Counted from the first letter of the stretch, positions 12,440 through 24,294 are shown. The stretch: 64,000 bases of DNA from Verticillium longisporum (GCA_019188255.1 JAETXT010000006.1:3162001-3226000); one strand, 5' to 3'. The notes: generated by a model not told the origin, from the sequence alone. Translations and numbers: made by a program.

Positions 12440-13617
12440 AGGCAGCCACCAGACTATGTTGTTTTCTTCGACAGGTGTGTGCAACGACCAATTGTATTCG
12501 CCAAAAAATCATGCCGTCGGACACCTAAGCTAACAGAAAACAAGCACTGTGAGAAATTTAGTGTTGTATTCGGGTCGGCTTGGCTTTTTACAGTCTTCCT
12601 CGGCCCCGGGGCCTACCCTGGCTTCGATGCGTTCTTCTTTTTCAGAGTTTTTTTCAAAGAGTGTGCGGCAAGAGGAATTCCATCACAAGACGATGGAAGA
12701 TGTTGAGATACCATCGAATCAGGCGTTTGAAGATGTTGACAGGGTTGGTCGAGGCCAGAGGGGACATGCTCTTCATGTGATGCCTACCTACAAGCAACGC
12801 TTCGTGTGCCGTCCTTCACGATGCAGGTAGGGGAGTAGGGGATAAGTGCAAGAATGCCGGTCGCGATGACCGTTGCTCAAAAACTATAACCAATCGTCTA
12901 TATGTGCTGCATGACGGCTGCTTGGCTTCTACCTCAGGTAGTGTGAACCCTCCCATTCAAAGCTGCGAGAGTGTGTGAGCCGGGTTTGTTGACGTTGCTG
13001 CGTAATTGTTCCTACGTCGTTGATGGCAGATGCTCGCAGCGACAAGTGCGTTGTTGAGGCTCTAGAGACGTCCAAGACATGATTGGCTGTCACAGAATGG
13101 CATGACCGCATGTACAATGCCCGGACATCCTGTGGCATTGCCATGCTGATTCGCTGCACATCTGACCATGTACCAGTGAAGTCCAGGCGATCTTGGACCA
13201 CAGCGCCCAGAAGGCGATTGTTGGTGGTTTGTGTACTGCGACTGAGGGATGTGCGGGTGCCTTATCTATCCGGCTTCCCTCTTACCTACGTACCTAGGTA
13301 CCTATGTGGTGCGCTGATCAGGTCTCCCTGGTACCTAGTTACCTACCTTACCTTAGGTGTACTGTACACACAGCACTGAGCGAAGACGTTGTTGGTTGCC
13401 TGGCCGCACGGTGAGGGGCGCCTGAGAACCCCGCCCATCAAAAACGTGGTGCCCAAGGTGCGTCTTGGATGACAGGTTATACTTACCTTAAAGAAGCCTA
13501 CGGTTCCTCATCAGCGCTTGTCAATTACGTCCTTCTCGTTCCGCCTTGCCGTATCCACCGCTGAGATACTTCGAGATCATTCAGACGACCAAAGACTTGG
13601 AATCACACGTTGGGACC
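12440..13617. other. Intergenic between the DUF7918 paralogues
   Basis: About 1.2 kb with no gene seen. It includes a large AGGT/ACCT cluster (13281-13358) some 260 bases before the second paralogue, and T-rich stretches after the first one that may serve 3' end formation. Confidence 0.55.
13281..13358. repeat. AGGT/ACCT tetramer cluster
   Basis: TACCTA, TAGGTA and GGTACC units repeated over about 78 bases, upstream of the second DUF7918 gene. Confidence 0.7.
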
Positions 13618-14930
13618 ATGCCCATCGATCGTGAGGTCCCAGGCATCGACGCCTGGGTCGAAGTCAACGGCCAGAGAGCAGAGGCTTACAACGACGACGA
13701 CGTGTCCTCCCGGGAAGTGAACGACATGCCGGCTAGATACCAGGTCTTCAAGTACATCGAATCCATCGATAATGCATCCTTCACCGTTCAGGCCCATCTG
13801 AGTAGAGAGGTCACCCAGCATGCTCCACCGCCGTGCGACACTGTCATCGGGGAGCTCTTCGTAGACGGAAAACATGTTGCTTCCAAGTGCTCCTCAGTTC
13901 GGCCAGGTCGGGCACCTATTGACAGGCTCCAGTTTGACGGCAAGAAAGTCGAGTCGCGCTCTCGTCCTGGATATGTCCATCTTCTCAAGCTGGTCTTCTC
14001 TGCCGTGTCGACAGGTATGTGACGACGTCCACTGTTGCCACACCCATGATGGGGCCCTCGCCTGGCGGTCAGGGCGGCCGCGTCGATGCCGTCCTTTTCG
14101 AGACTAATTCAGCTCCAGTGGACGACACGGATACGGCGCGCATTGCGAGTGACCTTGAGGCAGCGAAGCATTTGGGACTCATACAGCTTCGCTTCTTCAC
14201 TGGTGTCGACATAGGCCATACGATGGCGCAGAGGCCTGATTCAACGATTCCTACCAGTACGTCGGAGCTGGCTGAGAAATCCCTAAAGGGCAAAGCCATC
14301 TCCCATGGCACGTCGTGAGTCTTTTCAACGCATGTTTCAGCGAACTTAGGACTGAGATTTGGGAGATTCTCTCATGGGGCGGATTTGCCGGCGAGCCGCC
14401 ATGTCATGGTCGACTATGTGCTCGGCCGTCAACCCTTTGCTGTGATCAACTTCAAATATCGATCTCGAAGTGGGTATCTCCACGACACAGGACATTGGAA
14501 CTTTAAACATCGCTGACATGGGATCAAGGGGCTCTTCAGCAGGAGTTGATCCTTCCCCGCACTCCATCACCCGATCCAGAACTGCAAGTTCTCGAGGGCA
14601 TGTCGACCGAGCAGGTCAGGCGGTTAGCAGCTGAACATCTCCACTCATTACATGTAAGTCTCATCGACGACTAACTTATCTGCACAAATGACGGAGCCTC
14701 CTGCGTTGTCTCGGGGAGCATCGCATGCCAAGCAGCAAGCTGACGTGGCACAGGAGCCGACCCAAGTCAAAGAAGAGAACCAAGCTGTGGCGAAGACCGA
14801 GAAAAAGCCCTCCGTCAAGCGTGAGAGGGATGAAGTCGACCTGACCATGCCGCCATCCCAGCGCGAGTGGAAATATACCAGAACAGCGAACGGGGCGAGG
14901 GCAGTGGACCTCACCGAAGATGACGACTAG
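13618..14930 (+). CDS. DUF7918 protein, tandem copy B
   Basis: Five exons: 13618-14014, 14119-14314, 14366-14469, 14529-14653 and 14697-14930, giving 351 residues. The start MPIDREVPGIDAWVEVNGQ is the usual DUF7918 opening. Shared landmarks with copy A are LKGKAISHGTS, FAVINFKYRSR, a STEQVRRLA helix and a C-terminal RAVDLTEDDD, again SIM-like. Four introns fall at the same places and phases as in copy A (1, 2, 1, 0); the second shared one is exactly 51 nt in both. It uses a GAG acceptor at 14365, chosen because it alone keeps the frame; the next donor is GTGGGT. Copy B lacks the first small exon. The function is unknown. The gene is convergent with the Dicer-like gene, 240 bases away. Confidence 0.8.
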
Positions 14931-15170
14931 ACAATCATGTTCAAGTTTGTCTTGTCTTGATGTGTGCTTTGATGATACTTCTAAAGATTTTGTAAGGCGT
15001 TTTCTTTTCGGTATACCCACAGCAGTAGCGATCTCTTCAGCTTACCGCGAGTTGACGTTGCGTGTACGGGCTGGTCTTTTCTGCTTGAATCAAGGGCGTC
15101 TATGTCATCGATGTACATGAGAGTAATCATCATCATTATCATCAAGTCAGAACCTAAGAACTCTGCCAAT

Positions 15171-18100
15171 TTAGTGTTCTGCTGCTTGTTTCGCGTCAGG
15201 ATGTTCATTCTTCAAGGTCTGTACCGCAACCTCTGCAGCCTTCGTCTCAACCTCATCTCGAGCGACCCCGTCATCCACCTCTGCAACACAGCGATCCCCG
15301 ACCATGACCTTGCAGGCATATTTTCTTGTTGCACTTTGCAGGCCGGCTGCGTCCTCGGGCAAAGTGAGGAGATATTTGACTGTCCGGGGACCAGCGATCT
15401 CTCCCAGCTCTTGCTTCGGATGCAGCACATGAACGTCCTCCTTTGCCAGTCGGGAGAGCACAGGCAGAATGCCCAGTCGTTCCGCCACACGAATGCACGC
15501 GCCCATGTCGCCCGAATCGACCCAGACGGCACCCAGTACAGCTTCGACCATGTCGGAGAAGAACTTTGCGGGATGTAAACGGGCGAGAAGAGACCAGGGG
15601 TAGCTTGACCCATGTTCCAGAGCGTGCATGATCTGTCCTCGGAGATCGGCATGAACGCTGGCAGCTTTGGTCTGCTGCTGCACAACCTCTATTGAGGAGT
15701 GGCGCATAAACTTCCAAAGGGGGATTTTCCGGCGTGTCTGTTTGAGCTTCTGTTCCACCCCGGCGGAATTTTGAGGATTGAAGTCCGTATCGGAAGGAGA
15801 AAAATCGATATCAATGATCACCTCGTCTTCCTCGGCATGGCACTCGAGTGCAAGGAAGCCTAGAAGATCGCCGTTGACCGAAGCAGTCTTGAGGAGATGC
15901 ATCCTGTCGTGCGAAAGGTTGAGGGGAAACAGATGGGACACCACAATGTCGTCCAGAATGGCATCGCCCAAGAATTCAAGACGTTCGAGGCAGCCATTTA
16001 CATGCCCGACAGTGAAGGAGGCATGTGTGATCGCTTCGATCAGGAGACTCTTCTTCGTAAACGTGTAGCCGATCAGGTCCTCCAGCGGAACAAGCATTGG
16101 CGGCAAAGGCACATCAGGGGACGCCAAACTGTAAAGGATCTCCTGGCAAGCTGGCAACGGTTTCCAATCGAGCTCCCTCAGGAAGATCGAAATGCACCCA
16201 AGTGCCTTTGGGAGGCCACCGTCAATGTATGCGGCCCCTATGAGTGCTTCCACAATATCGGCGAGCGTCTTCGTCGACATGATACGGGGTCCTGAGTCGC
16301 GAGCACCCTTTTCCATCATGTCGTTGACGTAGATAGGGCGCCACGTGCGACAAGTGAAGTTTTCAGTTAGAACAAATTTGTCAAGGCCAGCATCCAGTGC
16401 AGCCCTACACAATCTCGAGTTCGACACTAAGCCATCTTTCAGGCATGATAAGTAGCCCTCCGGCCAGTCAGAGTCTAAGCTAGTGTCAGCTGCGGCAACG
16501 TATGACAGAGTGCAAGGAGGGCGAACGCACGCAGAGCGGCGGCATTGGCCGTGGTGCAAAGCTTGAGGATAGAGTCACCCAAAAGCTCAAGGCGCTCGTA
16601 GTTTGTGGCTTCCAAGGAACCCTTAGTGCTAATGGCCGCCAGGACAAGAGAGGGATCTGAGAAATTGAGGTCACGAAGTAGGCTCGAGGAAAGCTGTTCT
16701 GCAACCAGTCGAACCTCGACAATGTGTGAAATGAAAGGGATCAACGCCCCAAAGTAAGCATGATCTAATGGAATCGTGTCGACTTTCGCCCACGGTGCCG
16801 GATAAACCCTAGCATATGGCTTCTTGTTTGTCGCCTGTGGCAGTAGATCGTTGACCTTCTGTTGGTGCAAGAGGGCCAGGTACCGCGGCCACTTTCTGAG
16901 AGCCAAGTAGGGGATGTTACTGGGTGCGTCTTGAAAGCCTGGAGAGTCCCCGATGCGCCGGAAAGGTCGTTGAACAAGTTCAAGTGACGGCTTGCCATTT
17001 AGAAAGTGGTCGTACACATACGGGCATCCTGACTCGTCCCGTACCAGGTACAGCATTTCCTCTCGGTCGGCATCTGCGGTTGTGAAACCCCGTGCACTTA
17101 ATTGCCTGATATTCAGTTCGCCATCTTGTGAAGCGAAGCTGATAACCTGCTGCTGACCATGAGCAATAGACCAGTGATGGCCAAAGTGGAGTGCAAGCAG
17201 CACTGAAGTATGATCAGGCATTTCAAGATTCTCCTTTCGTTCTTGTGGGCCAAAATCCAGAAGCCATGGTCCTTCGCGATCGAAGTACACCGGCGTGGAA
17301 GGCAGTGCCGGCAATGCTACCGGCATTCTCATGATATACGTTCCTCGCGTCAATCCCGTCGCGTCTCGGAGGTGCACTGGAGTTAACCAGGTTTCAGTGC
17401 TCGTGATCCAGGCCTGGGCAATACCAAGCCAGACATTCAAGAGGCCATTGACCTGCAAGGTTGCTACTCGAGGTTCGTTTGCGGGTACGATATCTTTTAC
17501 CGTGAGTGGAAGCATGTGTTCATTGACCAGTCCCGCTTTGTAAAGAGCCACGTATGCCTGAAAAGCGGCATCCTTTGAGGCCTGATGCTCCGACTTCCAG
17601 CTTCGACGACTCTCAGCATGGCGGACGGCAGCTGGAACATAGCTTGGCAACAGTACCGTGACCCTCAGAGATGGAGGTACTCCGTTGTCTACCACACGGG
17701 GTATGTATTCGGGCCTCTTGTCTATAAACTCCCCGGGAGAGAGCTGCCCACAGAAGTTGCTGAGATGCGCTTTGGCGTTCTCGAAGTCGAGTCTGGCATT
17801 AGTACTCTCGACAACGTACTCTTCGTACTTTGCAGACTCGGATGCTTCGATCTGCTCCATGATTTGTATGTCGCGCTGTTCTCTCTCGTAGTGTGTCCTC
17901 ATTGTCGCTTCCATGCTTTCCCAGTCCTGAGGCACGTGGTCTGTCCCGGGGAGAAGAACCACGAGGCTAGAATCCTTCTTCCGGGCTCGGCCGCGCCGCT
18001 GGACAAAGGCTTTGAGATTCTCGGGCTCATCAAAACAGATCACGAGGTTGCAGGCAGGAACGTCGATGCCCTCTTCAAGCACACTCGTGGCGATGAGCAA

Positions 18101-19792
18101 ATTGAGGTGGCCAGATCTGAACTGAAGAAGGGGCTCTGTCTCGTGGGCTGCTCGAGACAGATCCCACATGTCTTTCTTCCTTACCAGATGAGTGGAAGCA
18201 CCAACAACAACCCCAACGCTCGAGTGCCTATTCTGTGTCAGTGGATGCGACTCAATCACGTGTGCAAGCATCGCCGCAGTTGATCGCTCTTTGACAAATA
18301 TGATCCCGACAGTACCATCGGTAGCTTTAGATGACAAGTATTCCATGAGCACCATTACTTTGTTCGACGTGTTATGAGCACTCAACATGCTGACTGGCGG
18401 CTCGCTGATACTGATTTGTCGAAGGATGTTGGCCAGATACTGCTTTTCTTCGGTATTCCGTTGATTCATGCGGTGATCTCTTGCTTCAATGATTGCCAGA
18501 AAATCTGTAACAACCTTCCAAATGTAGTACTCGGCCGCCCAGGGCCCGAGATCTCGCAGGACTCGCAAGCTTTGATTGAAGAAAGACTTCATTTGCTGTT
18601 GCGAATCTGTTTTATGGCTTGTAAGGACCTTGATGAGCTCACGTCGTGCTCGATCAGTGCCTTTGTCTCTTAGACAGATAACGTATGGATCTTGCCTGAT
18701 GTCCATATTTCTGCATGCTTCGCGAAGACTTGAAATGCTGACCGGCTTGGGCTCATCCTTAGCATCTGTCGTTTCGTAATGGACATAACAGACGGTGGGC
18801 CTTTTGACATGGGTCATTAAGTCATCTCGGTGCAATCTGGGCGTAACGCAAACCGAGTCCAGTGTCTGTTCCAGTGCCTCAAGGCCTTCGAGCCTAGATC
18901 GCATTATGGGGCTTGCGGTCAGTCCCAGGACGTGGGGAACAGATAGTGCCGATTGTTTGCGTGGATGATAGAAATTCATCATGATCATTCTCTCAGCGCT
19001 TTTACCCGTAGAGTGATGCGCTACACCGTTGTTAGGGCAAGAACACTTGATAAACTGCGCTGATTGAATACCTTCATCAAAGACAAGCAAGGATAATGAA
19101 CCCATCTGGACAAAGCCGTGGCTCAAGGCATCGCAGAGAACTTGAGGGGTTGACACCACAATTTTGACGTTGAGAAGCACTGCGTTCTATGTCCCTTGGT
19201 TGGATCATGAATCAACATTATCTCAGCCAGGAAGCAGCTTGGTCTGTACTGCAGGAATTTGAGACTGCAGTACAGAATGCTGCTGAGCGCAAAGCTCAAC
19301 ATTGTGAGCCACGAACCATACAAGCTAAAACCCTGTAAGTGATTGCGAAGCTACCAAGTGGAGTTTGTCAAACCTTGTCTGAAGCCCCTTCTTCTAGCTC
19401 TGCTCGAATTCGGAGGACGGCACTGGGAAAATCAGTATCAATAATCAGGTTCGGCTTGCAGGGAACGTACACTTGGGTCTTGCCACTGCCTGTGTCCATC
19501 TATGGAGGTGTCAATCGAGGTTGACTGGCGCAAGAGGGAAGGTTCGCACAGCTAGAATGATATTCCTCTTCCTACTTTCCGCCAGCATCTCCAACTGGTA
19601 TGCCCGTGCATTGATTGTGACGTTACTCGACTGGCTCGGGGTGGCAGCAAGGGGGCCGATGTCGTCCTGAAGGCCATACGGTAGGGAGGTTGAGTCGCGT
19701 GATTCGGACGTTGGTTCTGGAGTCAAGTCATCGTCAATTGGACATCCGCTGCTCCGCAAAGAAGCGGAAAATGATTCCGAATCGTCAAGCAT
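15171..19792 (-). pseudogene. dcl2: Dicer-like protein, DCL2 type, with three in-frame stops in the helicase domain
   Basis: Dicer cuts long dsRNA into siRNA for quelling and antiviral RNAi. Exons: 19550-19792, 19374-19499, 19072-19324, 16531-19020 and 15171-16474 (1472 codons, a normal DCL2 length). Domains in order: Walker A MDTGSGKT; DEAHH, rebuilt across the 51-nt intron 19021-19071; helicase C (LLIATSVLEEGIDVPACN, QRRGRARKK); Dicer-dimerisation domain (SYVPAAVRHAESRRSWKSEH); RNase IIIa (ERLELLGDSILKL, ADIVEALIGAAYIDGG); RNase IIIb (LERLEFLGDAILDD, DMVEAVLGAVWVDSG); a short C-terminal dsRNA-binding segment. No PAZ is evident, as in DCL2. Both RNase III sites keep their acidic residues. 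Between Walker A and DEAHH the frame contains TGA (19223-19225), TGA (19205-19207) and TAG (19187-19189), in a segment that otherwise matches helicase motif Ia (QTKLLPG, then DNVDS). The last two replace likely Trp codons. A 63-nt GTACAG..CATAG intron could skip them but would remove that motif. Confidence 0.85.
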
Positions 19793-20627
19793 TGTGCTGT
19801 ATCGCTACAGGTGCTGACAATATGAGGATGGTATTCCACGGTTTCCAAGCCACACGCGACTGCAGTCGTATTTGAGAGCGAATTAGCCGAGATGGGTCAA
19901 TCAGGACACATAGCTCGGAATGGTTCAGCGGATGACCAGTCCCGTCTTATGTTTTAGCCAGTTATGATTCTTTGGCAGGACGCGTATGGGGGAGGTAATG
20001 GCGGTTGGAAGATGAAGAGGCAAGGCTGGTGACGATGATTTTGAGGGGCAGACAAATATCGTTGGCGCAGGCGATGGAGTGAGTGGCCTGCAGGAGGCCC
20101 ACCAGATTCTGGCTGGCGAGACCAGCTCAGATAAGTAGGTATGCAAGAAATGGCTTCTCGGCCCCTGAGTGGCAGATCCTGGCGCATCGCAAACACTCAA
20201 ATGAGAACTGCAATAGAATCATGACAATTCGACACCATGCAGGGTGCCGCGGACTTCACAAGCTGTCACGTCAGGCAAGGTAGGTAGGAAGGGAGGTAGG
20301 TACCTTAGCAAGCTTAGGTACCTAAGGGAGGTAGGTAAATAACTGGGCGGATACCTCACATTGCCGTTGGCAACGTACCTTGTTACCTAAGGTAGGTACC
20401 TCAAAGCTGTCAGGGCGACGAGGTTTCGCATGCACATTGTCAAGTCACACACCATCCAAGGAAGACAAACACTACAGGCGACAAAAAAATGCCGAAGATG
20501 CCAGTGTCTCCATGAGTCATCATGACAGAGTCTTTTGCATGAAGGCTAAAGAATCCCAAGCCCCCTCACATCCCTCTATTGCTGCTATGTTACACGGTGA
20601 TGACGGTCATTATCCGCTATTGTGCAT
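19793..20627. other. Intergenic, Dicer-like upstream region
   Basis: Between the Dicer-like start and the PRE8 stop, both on minus. It holds a strong AGGT/ACCT cluster at 20279-20402. No gene seen. Confidence 0.55.
20279..20402. repeat. AGGT/ACCT tetramer cluster
   Basis: About 120 bases of repeated GTAGGTA, TACCTA and GGTACC units, among the longest such clusters in the window. Confidence 0.7.
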
Positions 20628-21684
20628 TCAAAGGTTCGTCAGATAATCCTCAATCTCCTGGGGTGTAAGCTTCCTGAAACGAGGACCAGTGGCGCCCTCA
20701 ACGCCCTCAATTCCCAGCAGATGATCCGCTGGAGGACCAACGATGCCTGGCAGTTGTTAGTATATCGACTTCACCGAGGCCAATGCTGCTTGTACTCACC
20801 AATCTCGATCGTCTCGCCGCTCATTTCTCCCTCGATTGTCTCCTTGAGGGTCAGAAGGGCAATGTGCACTGCGTCTTCGAGTTCCAGCCCCTCTGTGTAC
20901 CGCTTCTCGAGGAACGTCTTCGCCGACGTCGCACTCTTGCCAATGGCAGTCGCCTTCCAAGGGAAGTAGCTGCCAGACGGGTCAACCTGGTACAGCATGG
21001 GCCCGCCCTTCAGAATACCGCCAGTCTTGCCGCTTGGCTTCTTCTCCTCGCCTTCCGCAGCCTCCTTCTCCTCATCCTCGGGCAGGATGCCCTCATCCCA
21101 GCCGGCAATCAGCAGGCTGACGCCGTACGGCCGAACACCGCCAGATTGAGTAGCCTCCTGCATAACCTTGGCGACATCCTGAACCAATATCCGTGTCGGG
21201 GGGTACTCGTTGTAGATGCGCTTGTAGCCAGTGTGCGACACTTTGCGTGCCTTGTCAACGAGCACTCTGTAATCGGGGCCCATGCCAGAGTAGACCATGC
21301 CGATGTTTGGGGTGACGAGACTGATCTTAGACAGCGAGCTGGGGTCGGCTAGCGGTGACGAGGACTTCTTTTCGGTGGCGAGGACGATGCCATTTGTCGC
21401 TTTAAAGGGTTAGCAAGTGATCGACCAGCTTCGACTGAGAAGGCGGGGTGGCTTGCCTTTGATTCCTAGGGCGGTGACACCCTGGTTGACGGCGTTGAGG
21501 GCATACTCTGATAAGTGTCAGCTTTCGAGCTTGCAATCAAGGCGCTGTTGCGGATGAGGCAAGGGTATACCAATTTGTACCAGCTTGCCGCTGGATGAGG
21601 TTAGTATAGGAGCTCCGATGAACCACGACAGGATGCCTACCTGGGCGAGAAGGTCGTTAGCGAGAAGGAGTATCGGTCAGCCAT
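20628..21684 (-). CDS. PRE8: 20S proteasome subunit alpha type-2
   Basis: Core-particle alpha-ring subunit, part of the gate of the 20S proteasome. Exons: 21641-21684, 21571-21590, 21457-21508, 20800-21399 and 20628-20746. Landmarks: the alpha-subunit signature at the N-terminus ([29 protein letters not shown]), [54 protein letters not shown] and the C-terminal [11 protein letters not shown]. The insert [21 protein letters not shown] is a low-complexity loop. Exon 3 carries one G too many: a C4 run on the plus strand at 21480-21483 should be C3 for [10 protein letters not shown] to be read. The intron at 21400-21456 begins with GC (AAAG, then GCAAGC), a GC-AG intron; only that donor joins IK to ATNGIV. 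As an essential gene it is very unlikely to be truly frameshifted. The corrected length is about 277 residues. Confidence 0.88.
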
Positions 21685-22365
21685 GGCGTGATAATGTTTG
21701 TGAAGTGACGAGTGAGTGGTTTTGGTTCGGTTGATGGGGCCTTCGCAACGGAATTGAATGTGGTGAGGCTGTTCGAGCTTCGCACGGATCACTGTCGTAG
21801 GCTGTAGCTCTTGCTTCCCTCCTAGGCAACTCGCGCCGCGTCAAGCTCCAGCATACTGACAGCCCCAGGCTCTGCTCTAATCTGGTCCGTGCTTTCTTCA
21901 CGTGACCGCCGCGCAAGAGAGAGAGAAAGTCTGATTATGTCATTCTTTTAGCTCATATGATTGGCGACCAGCCCCATTGCGGGGAGAGGAGCTTGGGGCA
22001 ACAGGTTAGACAGTAAAGGTAGGAATCTTTCTTTTGCTTCTGCGAGGTTCTTCCATTCTTCTCTCCTCTATCAATCGTAAGGACGACGTCCTCCTCTGCC
22101 CTTCTCGGGTAGTTAGTTTCTCTCCCCTACCCAGTTACGAAAAGACACGTTTTCCTGACCTCTAGTTTTTCTTCTCCCTCAACACCACGTTATGGTGGAC
22201 ACTGTCTGATAGGCTTGCTCTCTCTCAGCCACCATATCACGTTGATGAGCTTCTGACCACGCTTGGTATTCCGCCCCAGCCTGCACCTGAACACCTTCAT
22301 CCCACACCGAGCCTTGAGATCGATTACAGATCCACGCCACTACCCGAAGCTGTTCAAACCTTAGA
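21685..22365. other. Bidirectional promoter region
   Basis: 681 bases between the divergent PRE8 (minus) and RING-CH (plus) starts. The right half is C/T-rich, as is common in fungal 5' leaders. No gene seen. Confidence 0.55.
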
Positions 22366-23342
22366 ATGGACTCTTCTTCTGCTCAGTGGACTTGGCCCGA
22401 CGACGTCCCGAGTGCCAGTACTGCGAACGATCATGATGGCCAGTCTCCAAACCAAAACGAGTCTCAGCACACAGAGCCTCATCAAAGAAGAGCGGATTTT
22501 GAGTCGCACCCGCAACCACAACCACAGCCGCGTCAACGACACTATGGTCCGCGGAGTTGTCGCATATGTCTTGAAGAGTGCAATCCTACATGGCCCAGCC
22601 CTGGCAACACAAGCACTTTAGGCGGCATGATGGGATCCGGCGCCAAGCCTGTGTACATGTCTGCAGACGGCTTGGGTCGCCTGATATCGCCCTGCAAGTG
22701 CAAAGGATCACAGAAGTACGTTCATGAGGCCTGCCTGCGAGCCTGGAGAACCGCAGACCAGACAAGGCGGTCCCCAAACTTCTTCACGTGCCCAACATGC
22801 AAGTACCAATACAAGCTGAGTCGGCTATCCTGGGGCACACGGCTTCAGAGCGGTACTGCGCAAATCAGCCTCACGGCTTTTGTGTTTGTGTTTTCGGTTT
22901 TTTGCTGGGTTTCGTGGCAGATCCCATCTTCAACCTCTGGGCTGATCCGGTCGGGACCATTGCAGAAACTGTCGTTGGCTCATTTGACGATTTTGGGCGC
23001 CCTCCAGAGCCTGTACACGTTCCTGGAGATGGAACATGGTACGAGCACTTCGTCAAGGGCTTCCTTTCTCTTGGTATCGTCGGCTTCTTGAAGTATCTCA
23101 TTGCCATGTCGCCATGGCAATGGTGGAACATGCGAGCCAGCGGCTTCATGGGTGGAGGGGGCCGTCGCGGCGGGGGCGGTCGCACCCGGGGCGAAGGTGT
23201 CAGCTGGGCCCTCGGCATGATCGGGGCTATGACTTTCCTCTTCACCGTTTGGAAGGCTGTAAACTCACTGAGCCATATGGTCCTCCAGCGAGCTGGCGAC
23301 AGTGTACTGGATGTGGGTAACGAAGACGATGATGAGGACTAA
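22366..23342 (+). CDS. RING-CH (MARCH-like) membrane E3 ubiquitin ligase
   Basis: The N-terminal third is polar, with a PQPQPQPR repeat. The RINGv zinc finger follows at about residues 64-147: CRICLEEC, CKCKGS, VHEACLRAW and CPTCKYQY supply the C4HC3 ligands. Hydrophobic segments then follow (AFVFVFSVF.., FLSLGIVGFLKYLIA, ALGMIGAMTFLFTVWKAV), separated by a Gly/Arg-rich loop (GGGGRRGGGGR), and an acidic C-terminus (NEDDDED). MARCH-type ligases ubiquitinate membrane proteins; partners are unknown here. The frame breaks at a run of six T, 22898-22903: a seventh T joins SVF to LLGFVADPIFNLW and gives 325 residues. Hydrophobic, family-like protein on both sides shows this is an indel and not an intron. 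Confidence 0.85.
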
Positions 23343-24294
23343 CTTGGTGCGCTGCACAGGAAGACGATGTGTCATGATCGTGAGCATGGTGACAGCGGCG
23401 CGTATCGGAAAAGGCGTGTTTGTATGGTCCAACCCGGCAACTACCGCTGATAGCCTGCATTGCACACTCTTAAGTTGCCTCGAAGTTTCTCTTCCACATC
23501 GTGTCAACTAGTCTGTGTGCAAAGATTGAGTCAATGCTTGTTCTCTGGAAGCGGCCGTTTTGGTCTCTTCCAATCCTGAACTGCAGAAGACGATCAGCCT
23601 CGATGACGAACACTGTTCCAGAGCTTTGTTCTCTGGAGCTTTGCTCCTCGCCTTCTGTGGTGATCATGGCATACCAGCCAGACTCGTGATCACTGCTGGC
23701 CTCAGCTGATACATTTTTAAAAGCTTAACGAGGGACTGGAATATCTTCAATCTCACTTATACACTTTGCCTTGTACCCCAATAGCCTTGATGCGTGGTCG
23801 TAGTACTCACTCAACATGATCAGTTTGCCGCCAATTTTGGTGATGACTGGCATCGCTCTAAACGGGACAGTTATCTATCAGGTGTGGGCACACCCTGGTC
23901 ACCATGTATGCATTGCTGCCGATCCCGAATCTTCAATTCGAGGTCTTGGCTTCAACGAGTTGCATTTGACAAGTAAACCTTAATGTAATTCTTCGGGGAA
24001 TCTTCCACGCTTAAGACACGATGTATTCCGTCTGACCGAACACGGCGCCTCGATCAATCTCATCTACCAACCCCCCGGGTCTCGACTCAGCGGTCTCCAA
24101 CCCTTGCGCACCTGTCGCCCCGACCTCAATCGAGCGCATCCCCTCTCGGCTTTGTCCGCCTACGTTATCCGCCCGGTACATCACGCCGCTGCTGCAACGC
24201 AAGTGTGATTCCTTGAAGATTGTACTCTGGCTCAGCCAGTCGATCTCCTGGACTCGGCCTTTGGTCGCGGCTTCCCCGGCGACACACGTGTACA
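23343..24294. other. Intergenic, with two small candidate ORFs
   Basis: Between the RING-CH stop and the GT34 start. Two short minus-strand frames at 23470-23667 and 23725-23853 look slightly protein-like and are listed separately. The last 300 bases lead into the GT34 gene. Confidence 0.5.
23470..23853 (-). CDS. Possible small two-part gene, unrecognised
   Basis: Two neighbouring minus-strand frames. The first (23853-23725) encodes 42 residues starting MPVITKIGGKLIML. The second (ATG at 23667, stop at 23470) encodes 65 residues, open further upstream, with GTVFVIEADRLLQFRIG and an ordered-looking charged C-terminus. A GTACTA..AG intron could join them in frame, but no strong splice signal is present. 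I recognise no domain. It could be a small fungal protein, a relic, or chance. Confidence 0.25.

Noticed and set aside
14315..14340. Acceptor TTTCAG at 14335-14340 for the DUF7918 copy B intron
   Set aside because: It would make a 26-nt intron and put the next exon out of frame; the GAG acceptor at 14365 gives 51 nt and the conserved protein.
19187..19249. An intron GTACAG..CATAG that would remove the Dicer stops
   Set aside because: It keeps the frame, but it would delete sequence that still resembles helicase motif Ia, and the donor is weak; kept only as an alternative.
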